From an uncultured Bacteroidales bacterium (GTDB taxonomy: Bacteria > Bacteroidota > Bacteroidia > Bacteroidales > Bacteroidaceae), in NCBI GenBank assembly GCA_902779165.1, contig CACZAN010000016.1, forward strand, positions 62,001-126,000: a stretch of DNA of 64,000 nt. Reading direction: 5' to 3'. The notes below the pieces were generated by a model, which saw nothing but the letters and a program-made list of their open reading frames with translations, was not told the origin of the DNA and searched no databases. Of this stretch, positions 47,472 through 56,180 are shown piece after piece. Every line of letters starts with the position of its first letter. Within the stretch, counting starts at the first letter, position 1. The position numbers and the translations under genes are program-made.

Positions 47472-48860
47472 TCATTTTTGATTTGCAATCACCTGAGCCA
47501 CTAAGCTGGCCTCTGCAACGATGTTCTCGCCGACAAAGACATAGCCGTGCATCTGCGCAATGTTGTGGCGGAAAGGAGCCGTGAAGGCTGCTTTGAAGAG
47601 CAGGGTGTCGCCAGGCACCACCTTTTGGGTGAACTTGCAGTTGTCAATGCGCAGGAAATAGGTGCTGTAGTTCTCGGGGTGTTCCAGATTGCTGAGCACC
47701 AGGAGACCTCCTGTCTGGGCCAGAGCCTCGATGAGGAGTACTCCGGGAACTACAGGTTCGCCGGGGAAGTGCCCCTGGAAGAAAGGCTCGTTTCCTGTCA
47801 CGTTCTTGACGGCAACGATGCTGTTAGCATCCATCTCTATAGCCTTGTCCACGAAGAGCATCGGATAACGGTGCGGCAGCAACTCCTTAATGCGCTTGAT
47901 GTCCATGATAGGCGCTTTGTTGGGATCGTAGAACGGAGCCTGAATCTTATGAGCTCGGATTTCTTTGCGCATGAGTCGGGCAAACTTATTGTTCACGGTA
48001 TGGCCGGGACGGGTGGCGATGATGCGTCCTTTGATGGGCTTCCCGATAAGGGCCATGTCGCCGATGATATCAAGGAGCTTGTGGCGTGCAGGCTCGTTCT
48101 CCCAGAGCAGAGGCTTGGTCTGCAGGTAACCTAATTCGCTGGCATCGTGGTGCGGGGCTCCAATGCGGTCAGCCAGATGATCCAGTTCTTCCTGGCTCTT
48201 CTGATTCTCATAGATGACAATGGCATTGTCGAGGTCACCGCCCTTGATGAGGTCGGCTGCCAGCATCATTTCTACTTCGCGTACGAAGCAGAAGGTGCGG
48301 GCTGGGGCAATCTCTTTCTCGAATTTGTCCATACTGTCCAGTGTGGCGAACTGGCTGCTGAGGACTTTGGACTGGAAGGCGATCATAGCGGTGATGCTGA
48401 ACTGTTCGTCGGGAAGGATGGTGATGACGCTGCCAGTCTTTTCGTCGCGAACCTCTATTTTCTTGTGTACCACATAGTAGTCTTTAGGGGCGTTCTGCTC
48501 TTGGACTCCCACGCGGCGGATGTTCTCCACATAGATTTCTGCGGAACCGTCGAGGATGGGCACTTCCGGGCCGTTGACCTGTATGAGGCAGTTGTCTACG
48601 CCAAGTGCATAGAGGGCTGCAAGAGCATGTTCCACCGTGGAACAGCGCACATCGCCCTTTGCAAGTACGGTGCCACGGGTGGTATCAATGACATTCTCTG
48701 CTATAGCTTCGATGATGGGCTCATCGGGCAGGTCTATACGTTGGATTTTATAACCGAAGTTCTCTGGGGCAGGATTGAAGGTGACTACGAGGTTCAAACC
48801 CGTGTGGAGGCCTTTGCCATGCAGGGTGAAACTGCCACCTAAGGTATTTTGCTTTAACAC
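47472..48860 (-). CDS. lpxC-fabZ: Fused UDP-3-O-acyl-GlcNAc deacetylase / 3-hydroxyacyl-ACP dehydratase
   Basis: This 462-residue bifunctional protein has LpxC at residues 1-305: QNTLGGSFTLHGKGLHTG, the zinc-binding histidine in STVEHALAALYALG, and HKLLDIIGDMALIG with the second histidine site and catalytic aspartate. FabZ occupies about 315-462, with LLPHRYPMLFVDKAIEM and the active-site motif FFQGHFPGEPVVPGVLLIEA. LpxC commits UDP-GlcNAc to lipid A and FabZ dehydrates 3-hydroxyacyl-ACP, so the fusion balances lipid A and fatty acid synthesis at their shared acyl branch point. The fusion is characteristic of Bacteroidetes. It follows lpxD after 47 nt. Confidence 0.97.
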   Translation of the reverse strand: MLKQNTLGGSFTLHGKGLHTGLNLVVTFNPAPENFGYKIQRIDLPDEPIIEAIAENVIDTTRGTVLAKGDVRCSTVEHALAALYALGVDNCLIQVNGPEVPILDGSAEIYVENIRRVGVQEQNAPKDYYVVHKKIEVRDEKTGSVITILPDEQFSITAMIAFQSKVLSSQFATLDSMDKFEKEIAPARTFCFVREVEMMLAADLIKGGDLDNAIVIYENQKSQEELDHLADRIGAPHHDASELGYLQTKPLLWENEPARHKLLDIIGDMALIGKPIKGRIIATRPGHTVNNKFARLMRKEIRAHKIQAPFYDPNKAPIMDIKRIKELLPHRYPMLFVDKAIEMDANSIVAVKNVTGNEPFFQGHFPGEPVVPGVLLIEALAQTGGLLVLSNLEHPENYSTYFLRIDNCKFTQKVVPGDTLLFKAAFTAPFRHNIAQMHGYVFVGENIVAEASLVAQVIANQK

Positions 48861-48907
48861 GATACTATTATTTCAATTCTCGATTATTAATTTCCTGTTC
48901 TCAACTC

Positions 48908-49957
48908 TCAGTTCTCGTCTTTCCACTTTTTCAAAGCATCCACTTCCTTCTGCAGCTGTCTCACTTGAATGAGCAGTTCTGGCAGACTCTTGAAAGCGAT
49001 GTTTGCGCGAGAGCACTGCTTAGCATCGTAAGCGGGATAACCCATGATGGTCTGTCCCGGCTTGCGGATATGGGTGGCGATGCCTGCCTGGGAGGCGGCA
49101 ATGGTGTGATCGGCCACGGTGAGGTGGTCTGCCACACCTACTTGTCCTGTCATCACACACCATTCGCCCAACTTTGTGGAACCGGCAATGCCCACTTGTC
49201 CGCAGAGGATAGTGTTGGCGCCGATCTCGACGTTGTGACCGATTTGTACGAGGTTGTCGATTTTCACGCCCTTGCGGATAATCGTCTCTCCCATCATGGC
49301 CCGGTCGATGCAGGTGTTAGCTCCAATCTCCACGTCGTCTTCCAGCACAGTGATACCTATTTGTGGAATCTTATGGTAACCGTGCTCGTCGGGTTGGAAG
49401 CCGAAACCATCGGCACCGATTACACAGTTGGCGTGCAACGTACAATGATTGCCCACGATGCAGTCGTGGTAGATGGTGACGCTGGGGTACACCACACAGT
49501 CTTTACCAACCTTGGCGTCGGCACCAATGAAGACATGGGCATACAGTTGGGTACCGTCGCCGATTTCAGCACCGTCCTCGATAACGACGAATGGAGCGAT
49601 ATAGACGTCCTTGCCAAGCTTGGCGGTGGGAGAGATCGAAGCTTTCGGGTCGACGCCTGTACGTTTCGGTTTCGTCATTTCCTCGTATTTTCCCATCAGT
49701 AGGGCGATAGCCATACGTGGGTCTGCGACGCGAATCAGCGTTGCTTTTACGGGGTGTGTAGGCTCGAAGCTATTGGGAACCAGCAGTACGGACGAGTTGG
49801 TTTGATAGACGTAGCTCTCGAATTTGGGATCATAGTAGAAGGAAAGTGCACCTTCTACACCTTCCTCGATCTTGGCGAAGGTGTGGATGCTCACTTCGGG
49901 GTTCCCTTCTACAGTGCCGCTGATGAGGGCGGCTATTTGTTGGGCTTTGAATTCCAT
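48908..49957 (-). CDS. lpxD: UDP-3-O-(3-hydroxyacyl)glucosamine N-acyltransferase
   Basis: This 349-residue enzyme adds the N-linked acyl chain in lipid A synthesis. The N-terminal uridine-binding domain (MEFKAQQIAALISGTVEG to about residue 95, ending near TLIRVADPRMAIALL) is followed by hexapeptide-repeat coils. IGADGFGFQPDEHGYHKIPQ contains the conserved catalytic histidine region, and IDNLVQIGHNVEIG is the LpxD helix signature. The C-terminus (LPELLIQVRQLQKEVDALKK) forms a coiled coil. It is the first gene of the envelope operon and has its own promoter 32 nt upstream. Confidence 0.96.
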   Translation of the reverse strand: MEFKAQQIAALISGTVEGNPEVSIHTFAKIEEGVEGALSFYYDPKFESYVYQTNSSVLLVPNSFEPTHPVKATLIRVADPRMAIALLMGKYEEMTKPKRTGVDPKASISPTAKLGKDVYIAPFVVIEDGAEIGDGTQLYAHVFIGADAKVGKDCVVYPSVTIYHDCIVGNHCTLHANCVIGADGFGFQPDEHGYHKIPQIGITVLEDDVEIGANTCIDRAMMGETIIRKGVKIDNLVQIGHNVEIGANTILCGQVGIAGSTKLGEWCVMTGQVGVADHLTVADHTIAASQAGIATHIRKPGQTIMGYPAYDAKQCSRANIAFKSLPELLIQVRQLQKEVDALKKWKDEN

Positions 49958-49988
49958 TGTAATCTCTGCATTTTGTTTTTTTGCGGCG

Positions 49989-49996
49989 CAAAGGTA
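49989..49996 (-). promoter_or_regulatory. -7 element for the lpxD operon
   Basis: On the minus strand this reads TACCTTTG, the canonical TAnnTTTG, 32 nt before the lpxD ATG. A clear TTTG is not seen 20 nt upstream. The gap between this site and the VapE-like stop (50114) indicates that the envelope operon is not read from the VapE-like gene's promoter. Confidence 0.6.
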
Positions 49997-50113
49997 ATGC
50001 TTTTATCGCAGATAACCTAATTGCAGATGTTAAATATCGTTTGCAGAGCCCTTTCATGGGTGTATTGTCCCACTTTTTGGCCAAAAAACGGACAAAGAGG
50101 GTAGAAAGACACC

Positions 50114-52240
50114 TTATTTATTATGACGGTAGCGCAAAAGATACATCGGGCAACCGTTGGACATCGTCTTCCGAATGCGCAGCGCCTTCGCTTCGCTTGT
50201 CAGCCATCGGCCGAGATAGTTGAAGGATTTGTCGGAATAGAAATAACCCGTATGTTTCCTCACGGCATCTGCGATATCGGAGAGTTTTAACCTCACCGCC
50301 CCTTCTTTTACATCTGTCAAGGGTTCAAAGGTGTCAAGGAATCGCACAACTTCCATGCGGCTCTCGGTGTAACGGGCATTGTAGGCTTCGAGTGCTGCTA
50401 AACGTTCTGGAGTGAAATAGTGGAGACGGCCTGACGACAGCTCGGCCAAGGCTTGGGCGTAGAGCAGCGAGTAGGGCAGGGGGGTGGTTGTGTCGATGGA
50501 GGCGCCGTCGCGTATTTCCGCTATGAGAAAACGTCGCGAGCCGCTGGATCCGGCCAGCGCGTTGGCGTTCTTGGTGGTGGCAATGAATGAGGCAAAACGA
50601 GGCAGTTGTATTGTCTCGTTACTATACGGACGTCGTCCTTTGATGCCTGTTTTCTGAATAAGTTCCTTGAGAAAGTATTGTTGGAATTTTTCATTAAATT
50701 GGCTAAACTCGTTGAAGCTGATGAGTAGTGAGGTTGTCATCATTTGATCTACCTCTGACTTCGAGCGGATGTCCATGAGTTCTTGATATCCCACTTCGCA
50801 TAGTGCTGGTGGAAGTAGCAATTGGCCGAAGGCATCCTTGCCGCAGTCCTGGGTGGCTATCAGCATCGGAACAACAGCGTTGCCGTGCATCGGGTCCCAG
50901 CCTTCCCATTGTGCCACCATTCCCAGAAACCATGTGTGGAAACTCTCGCGCCAAAGAGGAGAGCTGGTGGGCACCCGGTCGGCCAGTGCTCCTATATAGT
51001 CGGTCCTGCCGTCCCACTTCTCATTGATACTGTGAAGGTAAGCCCGGGCGGCATTGTAGCTGCGAACGCGTGTTGAACCTAAATAACGTCGCATATCGCG
51101 GTCGTGGACCTCCAAGCCGAACTCATGAGCTTCCTGGATCATCGTGTTCGTCATGCGGCTGTCCAGCGGCTGGAAGTTTGGGGTGGCAGAATCGTTGCGG
51201 CGCCACTCTACGCCATTCGTCAGCTCGTTGAAACGGAGGTCGTATCGGATGCGAATGAATTCCTGTAAAGAGAAAGCTGCCTCTTGCATCCTATAGCTGC
51301 GATTGCGACCGGCCTTGGATGCGTTTTCGAGGTAGATGCTCTCAATGGTAGTTCGTGCCAGATGTCTGTCAATTTCATAAAATAGAGGATTCCTTATGGC
51401 CTGCCTCACAGCTTCTTCCTGAGGGATGTTCAGCCTTAAGGACTCTATGGCTGTAGCTTCCAGCAAAGGTAGTCCTTCTGCAGTTCCTTCCTCCTTCGCC
51501 TTGCTCACGGCCAACGCGAAGCGACGACGGTAGAGACAGTTCGTCTCTGGAGAGGGCAGGGCTGTGTTTGGTCCATATTCTAAAGTATCGGCACAGCCCT
51601 CGTTGCCAGCTACGCGTAATAGTTCTCGCCGCGGAATACGAATGGGTTGTGCCTGTGGGTTGATGAATGGGGTGGGGTCATAAGTCCAGCGAAACGTGTC
51701 TCGTACATGGGCATTCTTTGGCTTCAACGGGTGCCCGATGAGGCTCGCATAGGCTGCTGCACAGGTCTCATACAAGGCTTGATGGAAATGTTCTGCAACG
51801 TCGTTGGGCAGGGAGCCATCGTCCAATGTTCCACCTACGAGGATCTTTACACTCTGGCCACTGGCTCCCGTGAAGGCGGCCAAGGTCGTTGGCCACCCCG
51901 CCACCCTCATCTTCACACGTTCAATGTCAGCGGACCTTGTGAGGCCGCTGACTTCGAGAAGTACTACGCCGTTGTACGTCGTTTGCAGCTCGCCGTTGCG
52001 ACGAATCTTCTGGAGTAGGCCAGGACAAATCAGCGGCAGTTGGTGGATTCCCCTCCAATGCCAAGACGGCGGAAGCGTGGGCAACTCTGCCCTGAACGCT
52101 TCCACCGTCTTTCTCTTTCTCTCATCTGTCTGGAACAGAGTTGCTAACTCTTCCAGACCCAAAATGCTGGTCTTTTCTTTCTTACTCCTTATCGTCTTAC
52201 TGTATATCGTGCATAGCATATCTGGTATGTTTTGCTCCAA
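50114..52240 (-). CDS. BT4734-N/VapE-like DUF3874-type protein with degenerate Walker A
   Basis: This 708-residue protein fits the Bacteroidetes architecture of a BT4734-like N-terminal domain (about residues 85-220, IRRNGELQTTYNGVVLLEVS and VAGWPTTLAAFTGASGQSVK) followed by a VirE/VapE-like P-loop domain (about 340-600) and a DUF3874-like C-terminus with a winged-helix look (SDIADAVRKHTGYFYSDKSF). The family resembles primase-helicase-associated proteins of phages and islands. The P-loop is damaged: it reads MLIATQDCGKDAFG (residues 459-472), keeping K468 but with Asp in place of the Ser/Thr. Conserved LISFNEFSQF and SFIATTKNANALAGSSGSRR remain. It stands alone between the lpx and cobalamin operons under its own promoter. 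Confidence 0.7.
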   Translation of the reverse strand: MEQNIPDMLCTIYSKTIRSKKEKTSILGLEELATLFQTDERKRKTVEAFRAELPTLPPSWHWRGIHQLPLICPGLLQKIRRNGELQTTYNGVVLLEVSGLTRSADIERVKMRVAGWPTTLAAFTGASGQSVKILVGGTLDDGSLPNDVAEHFHQALYETCAAAYASLIGHPLKPKNAHVRDTFRWTYDPTPFINPQAQPIRIPRRELLRVAGNEGCADTLEYGPNTALPSPETNCLYRRRFALAVSKAKEEGTAEGLPLLEATAIESLRLNIPQEEAVRQAIRNPLFYEIDRHLARTTIESIYLENASKAGRNRSYRMQEAAFSLQEFIRIRYDLRFNELTNGVEWRRNDSATPNFQPLDSRMTNTMIQEAHEFGLEVHDRDMRRYLGSTRVRSYNAARAYLHSINEKWDGRTDYIGALADRVPTSSPLWRESFHTWFLGMVAQWEGWDPMHGNAVVPMLIATQDCGKDAFGQLLLPPALCEVGYQELMDIRSKSEVDQMMTTSLLISFNEFSQFNEKFQQYFLKELIQKTGIKGRRPYSNETIQLPRFASFIATTKNANALAGSSGSRRFLIAEIRDGASIDTTTPLPYSLLYAQALAELSSGRLHYFTPERLAALEAYNARYTESRMEVVRFLDTFEPLTDVKEGAVRLKLSDIADAVRKHTGYFYSDKSFNYLGRWLTSEAKALRIRKTMSNGCPMYLLRYRHNK

Positions 52241-52331
52241 ATCCGTGTTCGTGCATTTTTGTTCTGCACGGAAGGCTGAATATATGTTCCATAATCCTGC
52301 GGTGGAGGCTCATTCCTTTGTTTTGACGGCA

Positions 52332-52363
52332 CAAAAGTAGAGTATATTTTTGAATCCACCAAA
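52332..52363 (-). promoter_or_regulatory. Promoter of the VapE-like gene
   Basis: On the minus strand TTTG lies at 52363-52360, then a 20-nt spacer, then TACTTTTG at 52339-52332. This is a full match to the Bacteroidetes consensus. The leader before the ATG at 52240 would be about 85 nt. Confidence 0.7.
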
Positions 52364-52618
52364 TTTTTTTCATGAAAAAAGTCATAAATATTGCAAAAAT
52401 TGGCAATTTCTTTTCAAGAATTCTTTATTCATCTACTATTTCTAAATATGTATCTATCTAATATTACATTGATATTCACTTGATTATTTTATTTTAGTAG
52501 ATAAGTGACCTTTTTCTTTTTTTTATTTCAATTTTTCATCATTTTCTTCTATTTGCTCAGTGATGATTCATTATTTTGAAGAAGAAATCCCAGCAAGGAG
52601 AAAAAATAGTGATTTTTA
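52364..52618. other. AT-rich intergenic stretch between divergent promoters
   Basis: This stretch separates the VapE-like promoter (minus) from the cobalamin operon promoter (plus). It is markedly AT-rich compared with the flanking genes. A partial inverted pair atctact / agtagat flanks much of it. No open frame, hairpin terminator or RNA gene is seen. Confidence 0.55.
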
Positions 52619-52650
52619 TTTGTGTGGTTGGCAAAAATGCTGTACCTTTG
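52619..52650 (+). promoter_or_regulatory. Promoter of the cobalamin operon
   Basis: TTTG at 52619-52622, a 20-nt spacer and TACCTTTG at 52643-52650 match the Bacteroidetes vegetative consensus exactly. Transcription would start near 52657, just ahead of the cobalamin riboswitch. Confidence 0.8.
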
Positions 52651-52663
52651 CGGCCGAAATAAG

Positions 52664-52860
52664 GAAATCATGCGGTCGAAGTGCCACATGATGTAAGGGA
52701 ATCCGGTGAAAATCCGGGGCTGTACCTGCAGCTGTAATCCCCTTTGTATGTCTGTCCGTATAACGCCACTGACTGGAAGTTGACAAGTTGACGAAGTTAG
52801 CAAGTTGACTGGTTGGGAAGGTAGAACAGACGGGGAAAGCCAGAAGACCTGCCGACATTT
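52664..52860 (+). promoter_or_regulatory. Cobalamin (adenosylcobalamin) riboswitch
   Basis: The conserved core reads aagggaatccggtgaaaatc (from 52695) then cggggctgtacctgcagctg (52716 on), matching the cobalamin element, and the B12 box agccagaagacctgcc is at 52838-52853. The upstream stem pairs tcatg (52668-52672) with catga (52687-52691). Between the core and the B12 box, in the variable peripheral arm, lies an 8-bp tandem repeat (52777-52808). A small stem (gcgtc 52875-52879, gacgc 52888-52892) just before the ATG at 52904 may be the expression platform, so control is probably at translation; no terminator T run is seen. High corrinoid would lower expression of the operon. Confidence 0.92.
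52777..52808 (+). repeat. 8-bp tandem repeats in the riboswitch peripheral arm
   Basis: Four units (aagttgac, aagttgac, gaagttag, caagttga) follow each other without gaps in the variable region of the cobalamin riboswitch. They lie between the conserved core and the B12 box. Confidence 0.75.
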
Positions 52861-52903
52861 CGTCACTTAGCACGGCGTCCAGGATCAGACGCGCGGAACT
52901 TCA

Positions 52904-55096
52904 ATGAAAACAAACCTCTGCGTGGCACAGCGCACGATGGTAGTGTTCTTGGCATGTATGTGCCTCGTTCTTCCATCATCAGCACAAGACACTCTGCAGA
53001 CAAACCGTCTGGAAGAAGTGGTCGTTACCGGTACTGGCACCCAGCACCGACTGAAAGATGTGCCCGTACAGACAGAGGTAATCACGCGTCGCGAGCTGGA
53101 ACAATATGGTGGACGCAGCATTGAGGATATCCTGAGCGGACTGACGGCCAGTTTCGCCTTTAGTGAGGACGATATGGGTAGCCAGATGCAGATGAACGGG
53201 CTGGGGAATTCGTATATTCTGATTTTGATAGATGGCAAGCGCCTTCACGGCGACAACGGAGGACAGAACGACCTCGGACTTATTGACCCTGCCCGCATCG
53301 AACGAATTGAAATCGTGAAAGGTGCTGCTTCTGCGCTCTATGGATCGGATGCCATTGCGGGAGTCATAAATATTATTACGCGCAAGTATGACCGCGATGG
53401 GCTGCTCCTGGAGAATACCACACGTGGCGGCAGTTATGGTGATCTGCGTCAGCACAACAGCGTAGGTTTCGCTATTGGCAAGTTCAGCAGCCTCACCAAC
53501 TTCCAGCTGCAACATAGCAACGGTTGGCAGAATACTACCATCGAGGACCCACATCAGACAGAGTTCCTTATTACAGACTCGCGCAATATGACAGTCAACC
53601 GCTACACCAATTGGCAGGTGGCCGAGCGGCTGACCTACACGCCCGCTTCCAATTGGGAACTGTATGCTGAAGGCAGTATCTACCGCAAACGTATCTACCG
53701 TCCATCTGGAAAATATGCCGCTGTGGACGTGAAGACCTATGACTTGCAGTATCGCAATGCTTCTGTTTCAGCGGGTGCTAAGTGGCAGGCTTCGGACAAA
53801 GCCGTCGTGACCCTGGATATCGACTGGAACCGTCATGCCTACTATTATGTATTTACCGACACTACGCTTGTGGATGGCTATGATCCCTACGGCAACTTCA
53901 CTCATTACTTCCCTTATTTCCCAGGTCAATCGAACCTGCAGAGCGATCAACGCCGCACGATGGGTCACCTAAAAGGTATCTTCGACTTGCCTGCTAAAAA
54001 CCGTCTCAGTGCAGGACTGGAAGTGCGTCACGACTGGCTGAAAGCCCCCATGAGAGTGGATAACGGGGGGACGGTTACAGATGACACTGAGGCCTTGTAT
54101 GTGCAGGATGAGTGGATGCCGAATTGGACGAATTCACGAGCCCATGATAAGAATATTTTACAATTGACGGGTGGACTGCGACTGGACCGAAACCGGCAGT
54201 TTGGTCTTCACCTGACGCCCAAGCTCTCGGCTATGGTGAAACCCACGAGCTGGCTGAATCTGCGTGCTGCCTGGTCACAGGGTTTCAAGACTCCCACGCC
54301 CAAAGAGCAACACTACCGTTATGTCCGCGAAATGAGCGGCACATACCTCTACCTTGGTAATACAGATTTGCGTCCGCAGACCAGCAACTATGGTTCCGTA
54401 AGTGCGGAGGTGAACATTGGCGGTTTCTCGCTTTCCGTCACGGGATATATTAATAAGGTGAAAGACATGATTGCCCTCAACACCATTCCCAACTATCGTG
54501 CACCCGAAGAATACCAAACTCAGTATGAGCTGCATAAGACGCGGCAGTACCAGAACCTCGAGGATGCCCGCACCATCGGCGTTGACGTGAATGTGCGCTA
54601 TACTGTGAAGGATTTTGCCTTTGGTGGTAGCTACACTTATCTCGATACCGAAGCCCACCAGTATGATAGCGACCACGAGCGGATGACAGAGGTCGTTATC
54701 GACGGTATGGCGCATCATAAAGCTAACTGGTTTGCCACTTGGAATCACCGCTTCCGCTGTCCCTATCGCCTGGGCCTGGGCCTGTATGGTCGTGCCTCGT
54801 CGGAGAGATACTACCAAATCAACGGCAATGGCAAACCTTACCACCTTTGGCGCCTCTCCAGCACTCATGACATTTTGTGCCGTGCAATTCAATCGCACGG
54901 ACTGACACTCCGCGTTGAAGCTGGCGTGGATAATATTTTCAACTACGTAGACCGCACACCTCATGGGCTACACCTCGGCACCACATCGCCAGGCACCACC
55001 GTCTACGCCTCTCTCACTATCCGATTCAATCAAGGCAAAGCCCAATTTAAATCATTCAAAACCAATTCTAAAATTAACAGCAATGAAGAAGATTAA
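52904..55096 (+). CDS. btuB: TonB-dependent outer-membrane receptor, BtuB-like (first)
   Basis: This 730-residue protein has a signal peptide (MKTNLCVAQRTMVVFLACMC, cut near SSAQ). The plug (about 35-150) reads LEEVVVTGTGTQHRLKDVPV, then YILILIDGKRLHGDNGG and IEIVKGAASALYGSDAIAGV. The beta-barrel follows, ending TSPGTTVYASLTIRF with a short Lys/Asn-rich tail. No carboxypeptidase-like N-terminal domain is present, unlike SusC. It is placed directly under a cobalamin riboswitch, so corrinoid import is the best guess, although cobalt- or tetrapyrrole-carrying ligands are possible. Its 3' end overlaps the next gene by 14 nt. Confidence 0.9.
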   Translation: MKTNLCVAQRTMVVFLACMCLVLPSSAQDTLQTNRLEEVVVTGTGTQHRLKDVPVQTEVITRRELEQYGGRSIEDILSGLTASFAFSEDDMGSQMQMNGLGNSYILILIDGKRLHGDNGGQNDLGLIDPARIERIEIVKGAASALYGSDAIAGVINIITRKYDRDGLLLENTTRGGSYGDLRQHNSVGFAIGKFSSLTNFQLQHSNGWQNTTIEDPHQTEFLITDSRNMTVNRYTNWQVAERLTYTPASNWELYAEGSIYRKRIYRPSGKYAAVDVKTYDLQYRNASVSAGAKWQASDKAVVTLDIDWNRHAYYYVFTDTTLVDGYDPYGNFTHYFPYFPGQSNLQSDQRRTMGHLKGIFDLPAKNRLSAGLEVRHDWLKAPMRVDNGGTVTDDTEALYVQDEWMPNWTNSRAHDKNILQLTGGLRLDRNRQFGLHLTPKLSAMVKPTSWLNLRAAWSQGFKTPTPKEQHYRYVREMSGTYLYLGNTDLRPQTSNYGSVSAEVNIGGFSLSVTGYINKVKDMIALNTIPNYRAPEEYQTQYELHKTRQYQNLEDARTIGVDVNVRYTVKDFAFGGSYTYLDTEAHQYDSDHERMTEVVIDGMAHHKANWFATWNHRFRCPYRLGLGLYGRASSERYYQINGNGKPYHLWRLSSTHDILCRAIQSHGLTLRVEAGVDNIFNYVDRTPHGLHLGTTSPGTTVYASLTIRFNQGKAQFKSFKTNSKINSNEED

Positions 55097-56171
55097 ATTC
55101 TTTCTGATGGCTCTCGCAGCCATTTCGCTCTCAGCAGGCTTCATGGCCTGCTCAAATGATGACGATGTCAGCAACTGGCAGAAGTATCAAGATGCAGTGA
55201 CCCAGAACGTAAAGTCCAACAAGAAGCAGAACAAAGCAATCCTGCTTGTTGCTTTCGGAAGCACATGGCAGCAGGCTTACGATGCCTTCGACGGCACAGT
55301 CAGTGCCTACAAGCAGCAGTTCCCCGCCTATGATGTATTCCTCTCCTTCTCCTCTGCTATCTGCATCAACCGTGCTGCCGCTGGTGAGAACGTGGATCCT
55401 CGCAATTTCTATGCTCCCAACTTCTGGCTTAACGCTTTCGCTCAGGAAGGCGTGCGCTATGATGAGATTGTTGTGCAGTCTCTGCAGGTCATCCCTGGCG
55501 AAGAGTACACACGCGTCATCAACTACATCAAGGACTTCGCCAACAACAGCAATGGCGATCTTGATGACGAATATCTCTCCAAGGTGGTGCTGAAACTGGG
55601 TGTACCCCTCCTTCAGGATGCTGACAAGGATGTCCCCGAAGTTGCCAAGCAGCTCAACGCCCTCTACAAGACACAGGCTGCCGAAGGTGCAGTCGCCTTC
55701 ATGGGGCATGGCAACCCCGACAGCTACGACACCTACAAGGCTAACGTCCGCTACACCCAGCTTGAAGAGGCGCTGCAAACCTATAGCAAGAACTACTTTG
55801 TCGGTACCGTAGATATGATGGGCAACTTCAAGACCAACGTGCTCCAGCGTATGCAGGATGCCGGCGTCACCAGCGGCAAGGTCTACTGCCATCCGCTGAT
55901 GTCTATCGACGGTGACCACGGTCATAACGATATGGCTGGCGATGACGATGCTTGGGACAATGGTTATGAGCCCAACGAAGAAGGCGAAGTCGAGGAAACA
56001 AGTTGGAAGAAGTACTTCAGCCGCATGGGATATGTCTGTAACAATGAAACCATGATCGAGAAGGGCCTGCTGGAACTCCCCACTGTGCGCAACGTATGGA
56101 TGCAGCATACGAAGGACGCCATAGCTGGCGAAGCACTCGATTATTATCACTCCAAGAATCCTGAAGAATAA
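55083..56171 (+). CDS. cbiK: CbiK-type sirohydrochlorin cobaltochelatase as a lipoprotein
   Basis: This is a 362-residue protein. I chose the start at 55083 because it opens a lipoprotein signal (MKKIKFFLMALAAISLSAGF, then MAC with C23); the frame upstream belongs to the receptor gene. The family inserts Co2+ into sirohydrochlorin early in anaerobic B12 synthesis. Motifs seen are ILLVAFGSTWQQAYDAFDG, SLQVIPGEEYTRV, FMGHGNPDSY (H209) and SIDGDHGHNDMAGDDDAW (H279), so both catalytic histidines appear kept. The Cys is followed by SNDDD, matching the acidic surface-export signal of Bacteroidetes, so it may sit outside the cell. An acidic insert (YEPNEEGEVEETS) follows H279. It lies between two TonB receptors, which suggests a role in metal or tetrapyrrole handling at the envelope. 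Confidence 0.88.
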   Translation: MKKIKFFLMALAAISLSAGFMACSNDDDVSNWQKYQDAVTQNVKSNKKQNKAILLVAFGSTWQQAYDAFDGTVSAYKQQFPAYDVFLSFSSAICINRAAAGENVDPRNFYAPNFWLNAFAQEGVRYDEIVVQSLQVIPGEEYTRVINYIKDFANNSNGDLDDEYLSKVVLKLGVPLLQDADKDVPEVAKQLNALYKTQAAEGAVAFMGHGNPDSYDTYKANVRYTQLEEALQTYSKNYFVGTVDMMGNFKTNVLQRMQDAGVTSGKVYCHPLMSIDGDHGHNDMAGDDDAWDNGYEPNEEGEVEETSWKKYFSRMGYVCNNETMIEKGLLELPTVRNVWMQHTKDAIAGEALDYYHSKNPEE

Positions 56172-56180
56172 ATAGGATCC

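Noticed and set aside
48861-48907. Pyrimidine-rich leader repeats between lpxD and lpxC-fabZ as a regulatory RNA
   Set aside because: Only loose ttctc repeats are seen, with no stable structure.
50065-50095. Palindrome tttttggccaaaaa downstream of the VapE-like gene as terminator or operator
   Set aside because: The stem is only 7 bp per arm with no loop and no following T run; too weak to call.
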